64,000 nucleotides of DNA from Rhizomys pruinosus. Taxonomy: Eukaryota; Chordata; Mammalia; Rodentia; Spalacidae. The stretch covers positions 3,586,346-3,650,345 of the forward strand of contig VZQC01005691.1 of assembly GCA_009823505.1 (NCBI GenBank), written 5' to 3'. A program made the position numbers and the translations under genes. This document shows, in pieces, positions 44,218 through 55,130 of this stretch. The notes beneath the pieces were generated by a model. The model had not been told where the DNA came from. It saw only the letters and a program-made list of their open reading frames with translations, and searched no databases. Numbering within the stretch: the stretch's first letter is position 1; each line of letters opens with the position of its first letter.

Positions 44218-44819
44218 TGTATTAGTTCCTTTGTGTTGTGGTGATAAAACACCTTGACAAAGGCAACTTATAGAAGGAAGAGTTTAGGCTGGAGAGGTGG
44301 CCTAGCAGCTAAGAGCGCTGACTACTCTTGCAGAGGACCCGGGTTTGATTCCCTGCACCCACATGGCAGCTGAGAACCGTCTTTAACTCCAGTTCCAGGG
44401 GAATCTGACACTCTCTTCTGACCTCCGTGGCATTGCACAACACGGGTGCACAAACCTACATGCAGACAGTACATTCATACACTTAAAAAATAAATAAAAT
44501 TTAAAAAAAGAAGGAAGAGTTTAGTTAACTTATGGTTCCAGTGGGGTGAGAGTCCACCATGGAGGGGAGGCATGGCAGGAGGCAGCTGGAGCAGGGACCC
44601 GGGAGCTCACATCCTTAAGTATGCACAGGAAGCAGAGAAAGAAACTGGAAAATGAGACCTGGCTATTGACTATTAAAGCCCACCCCGAGGGACCTGCTTC
44701 ACCCAGCATCGCTGTACCACCTAAAAGTTCCATGCCCCTTCCCAAACAGCACCACCAAATGGGGACTGAGTGTTCAAATACTTGAAGCCTATGGGGGCAT
44801 TCCCAATCAAACCAGCACA
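44218..44819 (-). mobile_element. MaLR-type LTR, antisense, split by a SINE
   Basis: Starts TGTATTAGTTCCTTTGTGTT and ends near AAACCAGCACA. Same family as 7694 and 21472. The flanks cagag and caggg may be a decayed 5-bp target duplication. Without the SINE insert the LTR is about 365 bp. Confidence 0.8.
44287..44510 (+). mobile_element. Young B2/B3-type SINE lacking the 17-bp duplication, inside the LTR
   Basis: Perfect 13-bp target duplication aaggaagagttta at 44274-44286 and 44511-44523. The body has one ctccagttccagggg unit. The B-box-like gggtttgattccc differs from the CpG form of the copies at 28083 and 31224. Confidence 0.95.
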
Positions 44820-44944
44820 CAGGGTCTCACCCTCATCTGGAACCACTGATTTAGATAGCTTGGGTAGTCAGCAGGACCCAAGAATCAACCTGTATCCACC
44901 CACGAAGTGCAGGGTACACAGGTGCTCACCACTGAGCCCGTTTT

Positions 44945-45179
44945 ATTTTTTATGTTATTTACTTATTGTTTTTATTTTCTTTGTATGAGTGTATGACTTG
45001 CATATATGTAAGTGTAGTGGTGTCATGCAGTACCAGCAGAAGTCAGAAAGAGGACATCGGATCCCCTGGAACTGGAGTTATGGAGAGCCATTAGCTGCCA
45101 TGTGGCTGCTGGGAACAAAACCTGGGTCTTCCGCAAGAGCAGCTAGTGTGCTTAACCACTGAGCCGTCTCTCCAGGACC
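44945..45179 (-). mobile_element. B3-type SINE, antisense, nested in B4-like SINE
   Basis: Reverse B3 (gtatgagtgtatgacttgca, ggatcccctggaactggagt, head gagccgtctctccaggaccc). Confidence 0.9.
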
Positions 45180-45258
45180 CTCCCCTTTTACATGGGTTTT
45201 GGGGACAAACACAGGTCTTCATGCATGCGTCACAAGCACTTTACCAACTGACTTTGAA

Positions 45259-46919
45259 TTCTGTATAGATTCTGAGCCGGCTTTCTCCTGTTACTCTGTC
45301 AGTGTCTTCATGGCTGGAGTGTCCCAGGTTGACCCATCTGTCTGTGACTGTCTCTGTCATCATTCTTCTATTCCTTCTCATCCATTTGACTCTTTGCAGT
45401 CAGTTTTTGTCTCTGGTAGCTTCTCAGTAACTCTCTCCCTGGAGTGTTTTAACACCATCTCAGGTTGCTGGACATGTGAACTTTGGAAAGTTCTTTATGG
45501 CTTCAATTCACCAATTTTTCCACTTATCGGATGGGGGTGAGAGTGAATCCTTTCTAATATGGTTCTCGGAAGGACTGAGAGTTAAGAGAGGTCACACTGG
45601 GAACAGTATCTCTGCGTGCACTGTACTGTAAGTGCAGGCTGTGGCAACTGGTGGCTGTGTTCTGTGAACAGGTTACTATTTGTCCCACTTATTAATGCTA
45701 TTACCTGCACAGCCCACTGTAGGCGCATAGTAGATTTTCTCAGCATCTCTTTCCAGATTATTTCCTAGAAAATACAGGACTTATTTATTAAACCACCCCC
45801 CTCTGTCTTGTAGGCTCCTTTTTGTAGTGTCTTGTTGATAATGCTCTTGACATTTACTTAGCATCTCTGCTCAGAATCCACTCTTTGTATTTGGCTCTGT
45901 TATCTGTGGCCAGCTTCCAAGGGGGGGTAGCTGGGGGCAAGTGTAAGCAGTAGGATGGAGAGATTCGGCATGGCCCCCTTTATGTAAGTCTCTGTAGCCA
46001 GGTCACTCAGAAGGTGGCACAGGCTCTGGGTCTTTCCTGTCTTCCTTGAGCTGATCTTAGCATTTCTTGCCTACATCCAGCTCTTTTAGTGGGTATTACT
46101 TCCTGGTGTGTGATCTGAATGTTTACCTCTAAGCTGCCCAGCCTGACAACCAGTCCAGAACCTTAGACGATGGTGGCTGCCACTTGGGTTACCTCAGGCC
46201 TTACTATTGCCTACTTGTTTCCTAAATATTTTTTCTTCTATTTATATAATTTTTTTCCATTGTAAAAGAGGGTGTGATCTCCCTAGTCACTGAGTCTGCT
46301 TCTTCATAAGGCCACAGCATTAGGGCAGGACAATGGGACATGTATTCAGAGAATGTCCCTCAACCTCAGGTAGTAAGATTGGCTGGGCACCATGATTTAC
46401 ATAAAGTCAGAAGCTTGGTGGGATGGTCCTAGATGCTATGGTATATTCTGAAAGCAATGTTTGCCAGAAACTGGTATAGACCTCAAAAATCACAGAGCTG
46501 AGAAGACTGATTCCTCTGTGGATGCCTGACCCAACTCTTTAATTCCTGAGGGCACGGGCCCACTTTTCCTTCTTCCTTATGGGCTTCAGGTCATTCCCCA
46601 GTCCTGTCTTCCCACTGTAACCCATGAAGACTCATGGGTTACATGAATCACTGCCCAGGGTTTCCAGAGCCTTCTCATTTTTCGGTATTGTCCCATTTAA
46701 TGTAGGTAAAGTCATTTATTACGGATTGTGTTGGTTTATTTCATCCAGCATGGATGGACGAAGGATCCTGTCCATGCTATCCTCTGCTTGCATGGGGCAG
46801 TTGGGGAGCCTAATTCAGCTGGTTCTGGGAGTGAGATGAAGGCAGGAGCTGAAAGCACTCAATCAAAGGCACCTGGAGACACAGAGGACCAGCAGAGTAC
46901 CTTTTCTTTTTTCTAGTCA
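45259..46919. other. Single-copy region, no gene seen
   Basis: 1.7 kb with no recognised repeat. It contains the 26-bp perfect inverted repeat at 46617-46642. Short frames such as 45199-45540 and 46624-46839 carry no family hallmark. Confidence 0.45.
46617..46642. repeat. Perfect inverted repeat, 11-bp arms, 4-bp loop
   Basis: gtaacccatga (46617-46627), spacer agac, tcatgggttac (46632-46642). It could form a hairpin or bind a dimeric factor. It may also be chance. Confidence 0.9.
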
Positions 46920-47400
46920 AAGAGATTTACCTTTGATGGCGATAAACATCCCCCAAGCTGTTAATCATTTTTTAGGTAGTGAAATACTGCAATCGCTGTG
47001 TCCCTTGACAAGGTACAATGAGGTTTAAGCCCACTGCATCAGCGCAACAATACAGATGCCTTCTCCTACAGCATGCATGTAGCGACTTAATGTCACTCGG
47101 AGAAAGAGTGAGGACATAATGTAAATGTGACAAGGATAAAATACTTCAAATAAGGCATCACTCCAGGGACAAGATAAATAATCACTGCTCCAGCTGACAG
47201 CGCAACAAGCATGCCAGCAAAGCGGCTGCTGCAAAAACATCATCCGTTCTGCGGCTTATCATGTTCTGCTAACACTGTCCAAGGCAGAGCCTGAGCCGGA
47301 GCAGTGACAGCGACCTTCATTGAGTGGATTAACCTATGCAAATTTTTGAATACCCAACAGGATACAAATATGGTTTGTGGCTTTCCTTGCTGTTCAAAAA
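46920..47400. promoter_or_regulatory. Candidate conserved non-coding element
   Basis: Repeat-free with even composition, an octamer-like tatgcaaat at about 47335-47343, aagctgttaatcattt at about 46958 and scattered CpGs (agcgcaacaa twice, 47041 and 47199). This is texture evidence only. Confidence 0.3.
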
Positions 47401-48032
47401 ATAAATAAATACAAAAAGAAAGAAAAGAACCTAAATTAAAAAAAATCTAGATGTGTATCCAAGGAAAATAAATTACCCTATCCAAAACCATGTCATGTTT
47501 CCTCTGGGAGGATGTGGTTCTGATGTGATCTTGTCATGTGCTGGGAACTAAATGGGATAGAATAGAATGTGGTCACATGTGCCGTGAGGTGCAGAGGTAA
47601 GGACAGAGCAAGATGCACAAGGCCTATGCCAGCCTGAACTAGGTGTGCCCAGGCTGGAGGTTCCCCCAAAGCTATTCTCTAATGTGGAGCTGCACGCTTC
47701 GATTCCTGTTCTTGTGTATCATAGACATTATTAACTATCAGCAAGTTAGCATTTAATTTCTTCACATTGAAATTCATCAGTTTTCTCAATTCTAGAAAGT
47801 GATGTTTATCCGATAAGGCCCAGATGAAATTTTCATCCTGATCTTGTGGTGATGGTTTTCTGTGTGTTTAGCATATGGTAAAATAAAGGTCACGTACAGC
47901 ATCTCCCAGGCTGAGCATGCTGCAAGGTGAGTCCTTCTGGTCAGGGCTCAGCTCCAAAGTTTCCACGCTCCTAAATATTAGCAGGGAGTTGGTAAAGATA
48001 ACTCCAGCTGACTTTCAGATCTGAGCCAGTAT
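47401..48032. other. Single-copy region
   Basis: Nothing recognised. Confidence 0.4.
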
Positions 48033-48217
48033 TCGTTTTCTCATTGCTGTAACCAAATACCTGACGAGGAGCAACTTCAGGGTTTATTTCAGTTCATAGT
48101 TCAGGAGATACGGTCCATCATGGTGGAAAAGACAGAGTTGGTTTGGTGGTTTAAAGTGACTGGGTTCTTGGGTGAGGGAATTAGCAGCAGCAGCCGTCCC
48201 TCACATTTCAGTTGATC

Positions 48218-48272
<55 letters not shown>

Positions 48273-48398
48273 TCACACCAGACAGAAATATGGCTTACCT
48301 GTTAAAGATCCCACAGCCTCCCCAATAGCACCACTAGCTGTGGGCCAAGTGTTCAGACACATGAGTCTGTGGGGACATTTTCCATTCAGGCCATAACA
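48033..48398 (-). mobile_element. LTR-like interspersed repeat, antisense, with embedded (GA)n
   Basis: Starts ttttctcattgctgtaacca and ends cattttccattcaggccata, the usual edges of an old MaLR-type LTR in reverse. A (GA)n run has expanded inside it. Confidence 0.65.
48219..48267. repeat. (AG)n microsatellite
   Basis: About 24 uninterrupted AG units inside the LTR-like repeat. Confidence 0.97.
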
Positions 48399-48402
48399 AT
48401 GC

Positions 48403-48722
48403 ATAATATGTTTATTTGTGTGCTAGACATGCATGTGAAGGAGGCACGCATGTGTCACCTTTTGGGAGTGGCTTCTCGCCTTCCACTTTTTGAGGCAGGG
48501 TCTCTCTTGTTGTCTCTGCTGCTCTGCCATGCAGCACACGCCACAGTAGCTTGTCCTTGACCTTCCAGTCAATTCTGTTGTCTCCTTCCCATTTCCCTGT
48601 ACTAGTACTATGATTCCAGATGTACACCACCACATTTGGCTATTTCTGTGGGTTCCAGGGATTAAACCTAGTTCATCGGGCTTACTAGCAAGTGCTCTTA
48701 TCTCTGAGCCAGCTCCCCATTT
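48403..48722 (-). mobile_element. B4-like SINE, antisense
   Basis: Reverse B4 order: tttgaggcagggtctctctt, ctatgattccagatgtacac, gtgggttccagggattaaac, and head agcaagtgctcttatctctg. Confidence 0.7.
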
Positions 48723-49177
48723 CTTTTTAAAATTATATTGATGACTAGCTCATAACTTTATAGGAAACCTTAACAATTATTTTGCAAACATGATTCCAAT
48801 ACATTTGGGGCTGCCTCTAAATTCTCAGCACGACAAGGACAAGGAGTGCCCAAGAAAGATGGATGGTTTTAAACAAGGCCAGAGAAGGTAGGAAGGAGTT
48901 TTTGAAATAACATTTCAGGTTCTTTTCCCTCAAGAGTTAAAATTTATAACAAATGAGTGATTAGATATGGTAACAAATACAAGAAATACAGGAAAGAACC
49001 CACTCCTGGTCTTCCGTGTGGGAGCATGGCTTATGCTCTGGATGGATCTTGTAATCAGCAGCAGAAAGGGAGCGAAGTACTCCAAAGAGGCCCAAACCCG
49101 TGTGAGCGTGGCAGCCTCTTGCTTATGGAAACTCAGTGCTGTTCGGAATAAACAATGCAGAAGAAAATAATCACAGA
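48723..49177. other. Single-copy region
   Basis: Nothing recognised. Confidence 0.4.
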
Positions 49178-49525
49178 GGCTGGGGAGATGGAGCAGTCAG
49201 GAGAGTGCTTGCCATGTAAGCATGAAGATGCAAGTTCAATCCCTAGAACCCACGGAAAAGCCTATGTGTAGTGTTTGCAACCCTGGCATTGGGAAGTGGA
49301 CACAGGAGGGTCCCTGGGGTCCTCCGACCTGCCAGTCTAGCATACTTTGTGAGCTCTGTGCCATGAAAAGACCCAATGGACAATACCAGGGAAAGGAAAC
49401 AGCACCCAGGGTTGGCTTCTGGCCTTTACATGCATGTGCACAGAAGCACATGTACACTCACATATATACACATGCATAAACACATTAATACACATATATA
49501 CACACACAAATAAAATAGTACATAA
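49178..49525 (+). mobile_element. B4-like or ID-headed SINE, sense
   Basis: ID-like head (gaggctggggagatggagca, gtgcttgccatgtaagcatg, caagttcaatccctagaacc), body with aacagcacccagggttggct, CA/TA-rich tail. Confidence 0.75.
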
Positions 49526-49576
49526 AATAAAGCAAGATGAGATACAGTTTATAATTCCCTTAAAGGCCCACTGCCT

Positions 49577-49880
49577 GGGGCTGGGAGGATGGCTCAGTAG
49601 GTACAGTGAGTGCTGTGAAATCAATGAGGACCTGAGCTCACCTCCTCAGCACCAGGTAAAAGCAGAGCACCATGATATGTGTGATGTGTGTCTGTAACCT
49701 CGGTGTTATGGAAGTGGGTGAGTGTGTCCGGGAGCTCACTGGCAAGCCACCCAAATTTAGTGAGGGAACTTGCCTTAAAAATTTAGGGGAACAGTAATAG
49801 AGGAAGACATTTGACTTTCATCTCTGACCTCTACATGTGCACACATAAGCAAGAGCAGACACATGTGCGACACATTCAGA
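49577..49880 (+). mobile_element. B4-like or ID-headed SINE, sense
   Basis: Head ggggctgggaggatggctca, then cctgagctcacctcctcagc, gggagctcactggcaagcca, tgacctctacatgtgcacac. Older than the neighbour on its left. Confidence 0.7.
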
Positions 49881-50227
49881 TGTCCTGCCCTCCATATCGG
49901 TCGGCGCAGACTGGGAAAAAAGGAAGGTAGCCTTTTCTTGAGTTATAAATTCACATGTTTTAAATTAAGAAACTGGAGATTTTGTTTTTCTCTTGTAAGG
50001 ACATAATAGTCATTAATTCTGGAAGCTATTGTCTATTTTTTTTTCTAATAGCTATCAAGTTTTCACACAGCTCTGTGCCTGAATCCATGTGAACAGAACA
50101 CTTATGGACAGGTTAGCACACTGCAAAGAAAGGTTATTACCAACCCAGATGAAACTGAATTCCCTGTTTGATCGCACACTCCTCTAGCATGTCAGAGGTG
50201 GCCCTTCCCAGCCTGTCACCTTATTCA
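49881..50227. other. Single-copy region
   Basis: Nothing recognised. Confidence 0.4.
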
Positions 50228-50582
50228 GCAGACAGACAGACAGACAGACAGACAGGCAGGCAGACAAGCAGGCAGACAGGCAAGCAGACAGGCAGGCAGA
50301 CAGGCAGGCAGACAGACAGGCAGGAAGACAGACAGACAGACAGGCAGGCAGGCAGGCAGACAGGTAGGCAGGCAGGCAGGCAGACAGACAGACAAGCAGA
50401 CAGGCAGACAGACAGGCAGGCAGACAGGCAGGCAGGCAGGCAGGCAGACAGGCAGGTAGACAGATAGGCAGACAGGCAGACAGACAGGCAGGCAGACAGG
50501 CAGGCAGGCAGGCAGACAGGCAGGTAGACAGATAGGCAGACAGGCAGACAGACAGGCAGGCAGACAGGCAGGCAGGCAGGCA
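50228..50582. repeat. (CAGA/CAGG)n tetranucleotide array, 355 bp, with 68-bp higher-order repeat
   Basis: Tetranucleotide units CAGA and CAGG mixed throughout with few other changes (aagc, gtag, atag). The distinctive caggtagacagataggcag occurs at 50453 and again at 50521, a 68-bp period. Long frames in all registers (up to 197 codons) are artefacts. Confidence 0.97.
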
Positions 50583-50671
50583 GAGGAGCTTCTGAGTAGG
50601 AGTACAGTGCTGGCAAGTTCTGGGCCACCTGGCTAAATAGGAGGAAGAAGGCTGCAGACACTTGTGTGCTA

Positions 50672-50672
<1 letters not shown>
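50583..50672. other. Spacer between microsatellites
   Basis: Nothing recognised. Confidence 0.4.

Positions 50673-50715
<43 letters not shown>
50673..50715. repeat. (TG)n microsatellite
   Basis: About 21 uninterrupted TG units. Confidence 0.97.
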
Positions 50716-50717
<2 letters not shown>

Positions 50718-51419
50718 TTCCCATCCGTGTCTATGACCAAGGACAAGTACACATGGAATTGTGTCTGAGAAAGTCACGAACTTGGCAATGTGAAGGGAGA
50801 TGGCCGCAAATCAGCTGGGCAGAAGAGATACAAATGGGGCCGGCTCAGCGCTTTGTGGACACCTAATTACAAACAGAATGAAAAAGTCCAGTCGTTCTGA
50901 GTAGCCTTTGCTGCTTAGATCCCCCATGTGACCGTGACCGGTGACCCATGTTGATGCTGGCCTTCCAGTTCCTTCTAGGAGAAGACCTGAGATTCCTTAT
51001 CAAGAATGGACTCATTTTTATCATTTCAAGACCAGTGTTATTATTTTGTTAGGGGTTAATGTTACCCAAGGAGGTCAGGGTGATTATTTAGTGGGAAAAA
51101 TTGTATTTGCTAGGACTTTATTGGTTCTCTTTGAGAAATCTGACTTATTTATGACATAAGTCGTTTTGGGGCAGCTGATGGAAGGTAGTTCCCTTTTATG
51201 ACACTTGTGCCTTTGTGTAAAATTGTGCCATAAATGATATTGACAGTGCCATACAGTACTACTGTATTTTTTGTATGTTGTAAAACTTTGCTGCTTTATG
51301 GTCAAACAAACCAAAGTTCTACTTTGTCAGCTTCTCGGAAAAGAAGTGCAAAGTTTCCCACATTCTGAGGGCCATTCCAAAGAGGTACATATAAGGAGAA
51401 AGAAAGTTCCTCAAGGAGG

Positions 51420-51421
<2 letters not shown>
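50716..51421. other. Single-copy region
   Basis: AT-rich centre (51030-51310). Frames at 51084-51314 and 51271-51651 are unrecognised. Confidence 0.4.

Positions 51422-51467
<46 letters not shown>
51422..51467. repeat. (TC)n microsatellite
   Basis: About 23 uninterrupted TC units. Confidence 0.97.
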
Positions 51468-51469
<2 letters not shown>

Positions 51470-51523
51470 AGAGAAGCCAGAGAACAACCTCAGGTGTTGA
51501 TTCACAGTTACTATCCACTTTGT

Positions 51524-51690
51524 TCCTCAAGACAGGGTCTCTCACTGGGCTGGAGCTTGTTAATTTGGTTAGTATGGTCAGTAAACTCCAGGGATTACAA
51601 GTCCACTCCAGACCTGGCTTTCGTTTTCAATGGGTGTCGTTTGCATGGTAAGCACTTTGCTAATGCAGCCGGAGCCGGCTCCCCAGCCAT
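51524..51690 (-). mobile_element. B4-like SINE fragment, antisense
   Basis: gacagggtctctcactgggc, ggagcttgttaatttggtta, then the degraded head tggtaagcactttgctaatg and ctccccagcc. Confidence 0.7.
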
Positions 51691-53164
51691 GGTCTGCACT
51701 CTTGTTTCATGGTCCTGCTGTGGAATTTTATAGGGACACATACGTGCTGGGTCACAGTGAGCCCTTACTTGGCTTCTTTACTAGCATTCTGTCTTTGGCC
51801 TCGGCTCCCACATTCAGGGGTGTCTCTCCTGCTGGCTGTAGTGTGAGAGGTGTGCATTAATGCATTTCTCAGTCCACAGAGACAGTCAGATCTATCACTG
51901 TCCTCAACTTGACAAAGGCCTTGGAACACCCAGTTGCCTCCTGATTTGAGGAGAAGAAATGGCTTTCAGAGTTTCCCTGGGATTTTTCCCATCAATACTC
52001 ATATCTTAGGTCAACTGGAGGGTTTCTGGTCTTTCTCCAAAATCAAGAGCACCTCTTAGCCCCATCTAAAGGGAGAGCCCAATAGTGGCTGCAGGGGCCT
52101 CTTAGTTCAGCTTTCTGTTTATGACATGGTGGCCCTTTCGTTAATCATCATCATGTGCTGTTGGCATGGTTCTACAGTTCACTATTCAGAGGTGAATACA
52201 TAATAGTGAAATATCACCAGTCTTTGCAGGTAACAAGGATCCATTCTATGTTTATATACATGCATAGACTCCTGGCCCAGCACGGGAATATGATGGAGCT
52301 GTTATCCCCCATTCACAGTGGGATGACATCATAGGGCTACCCAGAATCAGATAGCTAGAACCCAGCAGAATGTGAATGGAATCCAGCCGGAGGCCTAGGT
52401 GGGGTTCCTGGCCCACTAGGAAGAACGATACCCCAAAGACAGTAGAGTCTCAGCAGAGCCATGGCAGAAAGGTTTGCATGGATCCCAGGCCAACTGGTGC
52501 TGCCTGTCCCGAGGAACCTGACCTCCTGGCTGCTCTCACCAGAAGGGGTTCACCATTAACTTGGAGGTAGATAAAGCAGTGAGTGGACCTGAAGGTGGGA
52601 AATGGGCACGTTGTACTTGGGCGTTGTGCCATCCTTTGCCTTTGCAACAACTGAGATAGAGACAACTGCTCTGAGCAATAGATTATATCTCTCTGGTTCA
52701 GAGGATGACCTGGGAATAATGACCCTTCAGGAGTTCAACTCAGCATAGTTCATTTTGACTGGGTCTTCGTACCCAGGCTGCAGGAGGCCCACAGAAAGGA
52801 TGAAAGTCCACTGTAGTTCTGTCATCTTGTTATGTCACACAGGGCTGCACGAGCTCAGGGTGTCTGCAGGGGCAGGTCTGGTCCTCTGTAAAACAGCTCT
52901 TCTCTGGCTGGACTGATGCATGGTTTGACTTCCCTTCTCAGGTCTATGTATGTAACATTCCTTTAATTGCTGGGATGAGATGTCTGTATGCCCTGCCCTT
53001 GTTAGTCTCATGGAGGTAACTAACCCCTAGACTAAGCAAGATCCACAGGGGCTTTGCACATGTCTCCAGGAAGAAAGACAGGAGGAGGAAGCAGGAGAGG
53101 CAGTTGTTTCTCTCCAGGTCCGGAGTGGACTTGTAATCCCTGGAGCTTACTGACCAGACTTTCT
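51691..53164. other. Single-copy region, no gene seen
   Basis: 1.5 kb without a recognised repeat. No exon supported. Confidence 0.45.
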
Positions 53165-53395
53165 CTCTGGGAGAGAAAGAAGAAAGGGACAGACAGACAC
53201 ATAGAGACAGAGGCCAAGAAAGACAGAGACAAAGAAAGACGGGTCGAATGAGACAGAAACAGAAGAGAGACAGATCCAGAGTGACAAGAGGCCATAGAGG
53301 AAGAGAGACAGTGTGAGACAGAGACTAGGAGAGAGAGAGAGAGAGATGACAGAGACAGAGACAGCAACAGAGACAGTTAGGATGAGCTAGGGGTA
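53165..53395. repeat. Purine-rich (GAGACAGA)-type low-complexity tract
   Basis: Mostly A and G with regular C (gacagagacaaagaaagac, gacagagacagagacagc), including (GA)n at 53331-53345. Confidence 0.9.
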
Positions 53396-53639
53396 GTGGA
53401 GAATGGGAAGGAGGAGGAGAGGGAACCACGCAGAGATGGAGATGTGGAGAAGGGACTCTAAGACAGAGACCAGACCTGGAGAGGGGAGGGAAAGGCCAGC
53501 TGGGGCCCAGTTCTCTGCTGTGGCTCACATAGAGAACTTGCAGAAAGGCAACGTGAAGAACACACAGCGTTTGTTCTAGAACGGGCCCTGCTCTCCCTGT
53601 GGAGCCAAATCCAACTTTTCTTCAGTGCTGTTTTGTTTC
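53396..53639. other. Short single-copy stretch
   Basis: Purine-rich on the left, otherwise nothing recognised. Confidence 0.4.
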
Positions 53640-54260
53640 GCCTTCCCTTCTTGTCGTTTATGGTGCCCTCGACAGCACGGTGCGGCGCCCGCAGCTCTGG
53701 AATGCCAGCCTGGCACTGCCGTGCGGAGCCGCAGCCGTGGTGTAATCGACTAATGGCTTCTTTTCATTGCAGCCCTCCCTGAGAGACCCAGTGGCAGATT
53801 GTAGACTCAATTACTCTCATGTCAGGTGATTATCCCAGGTCTTAATGTAATCTTCCATTCACACATACCATATTTCAATTACGGCAGCTATGGAACAAGC
53901 TGTGTATTCAAATCGCCAATCACCTTATCACTGCTGAACAATGTCAACTGTAAAAGACGCCAGCTGAAGGCAATTACACATGTGTTGAGACTCGATTATG
54001 ATGACTCTCTGTGGTATTTGTGATGAGCTGGGGAGCGTTCTGAAAATTTAATTTAATGACAATATGCTTGCTGTACAATCCATAATACCTCCTGAATCCA
54101 GCATGGGGCTATTAAAACTGATAGGAGCATATTATTGCCGCGCTGGAAGGCTGGGCTGGGCTGGGGGCTGGATGCCTCTACAGGGAGCCATAGGTAATTT
54201 CTGCACATCTTTCCAGCGCAGGCAGGCAGCTCCAGCCCCAGCTGTACACCCAAGGTGGGC
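53640..54260. promoter_or_regulatory. Candidate conserved non-coding element (enhancer-like)
   Basis: A repeat-free block that begins CpG-rich (53670-53750, including the palindrome tgccag-c-ctggca) and passes into TAAT- and ATTA-rich sequence: aatcgactaatggc, caggtgattatcccagg, tatttcaattacggcag, gaaggcaattacacatg, tttaatttaatgacaa. The mix of homeodomain-type cores, E-box-like caggtg and lack of insertions is what deeply conserved developmental enhancers look like. No coding frame is convincing. Confidence 0.42.
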
Positions 54261-54799
54261 CTGCCCGCGCTGAGTTAAGGTGTTCTGCTCCAAAGCCGCT
54301 GGCTGCCCTGTTGCTGTATGGAGGTTCCAGCCTGTGGGCCTGTCCCTATGGGACAAGAGGCTCAGATGTGGCATGACAGACCATGTGTGGAGAGGAACAT
54401 GCAGATGTTCAGCCTGACCCCTCCACCCATGGTCCCCAAGCTGAGGGCACAGCTCCTCTGATACTTACTAGGCAGAGTTTGAAAAAAAAAAGATCATGGA
54501 GAAGGTCACTCAGGTGGGACCTTGACTGGACACTGGAGGGTTGTTCTGGTGGCCTCTGTACTTGTGAGCTGAGTGTCCTCTAACTGTAGAGCACTTCTGG
54601 TTAGGACTGGCTGAGCGCCCAGTGCCATCAGTGGTACCTTCTTTGTGGGTCTGAGACTGTAAGCAGCCTTAGGTGATATGAGATGGGGAGAGGCTGCCAT
54701 TCTTTCTGGGAAGCTGGCTGACCTCAGCTGTGGCTTGGAGCATCGTCTCCCCAGGAAAGAGGAGGTGTTACGTTACCAGCATCTGAGGTCTGTGTGGTT
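54261..54799. other. Single-copy region
   Basis: GC-richer, nothing recognised. Confidence 0.4.
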
Positions 54800-55130
54800 T
54801 TCCTCCCAGTTTGACACAAGTCAATATTTTGCTCCATTTCCAGAACAGCAATGACCTGATTTATTCAAGAATAACACCGTCTTGCCTTAATTAGCTCATT
54901 AATTGAAGCTATGGAGAATACGGAGACCCGAACTTACGTTAAAGTGAAAACAATTTTGGTCTATGTGACGCCTCTTTCTAGTGACTATTGCTCTTCTTTT
55001 AAATGAGCTGACTGGAGAAAGTCTGTGCCATGTGGTCATTTTGTTACCAACTTAATTTTTCAGTCGAATGTTAGTTACATGCAACTCCAAACATGTATTT
55101 ATTTTAATTACATTTTAATGGTGTGTATTT
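54800..55130. promoter_or_regulatory. Candidate conserved non-coding element
   Basis: Repeat-free with palindromic TAATTA-type sites (gccttaattagctcattaat, about 54895-54904), cttaatttttcagtcgaatg and tttattttaattacatttta. Texture evidence only. Confidence 0.35.

Larger units (their letters stand above)
44126..45258 (-). mobile_element. B4-like SINE, antisense, host of a four-element nest
   Basis: Three separated parts: 44126-44217 (TG-rich start, ttcatgtcagaggtcagccc), 44820-44944 (agggtctcaccctcatctgg ... ctcaccactgagcccg) and 45180-45258 (catgggttttggggacaaac, caagcactttaccaactgac). They read as one element split by an LTR and by a B3 SINE. Confidence 0.75.

Noticed and set aside
50228..50582. 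CRISPR-like array
   Set aside because: Periodic repeats without unique spacers, and a mammalian context; it is a tetranucleotide satellite.
50184..50777. Frames up to 197 codons rich in Cys-Leu-Pro or Arg-Gln-Thr
   Set aside because: Translations of the CAGA/CAGG array.
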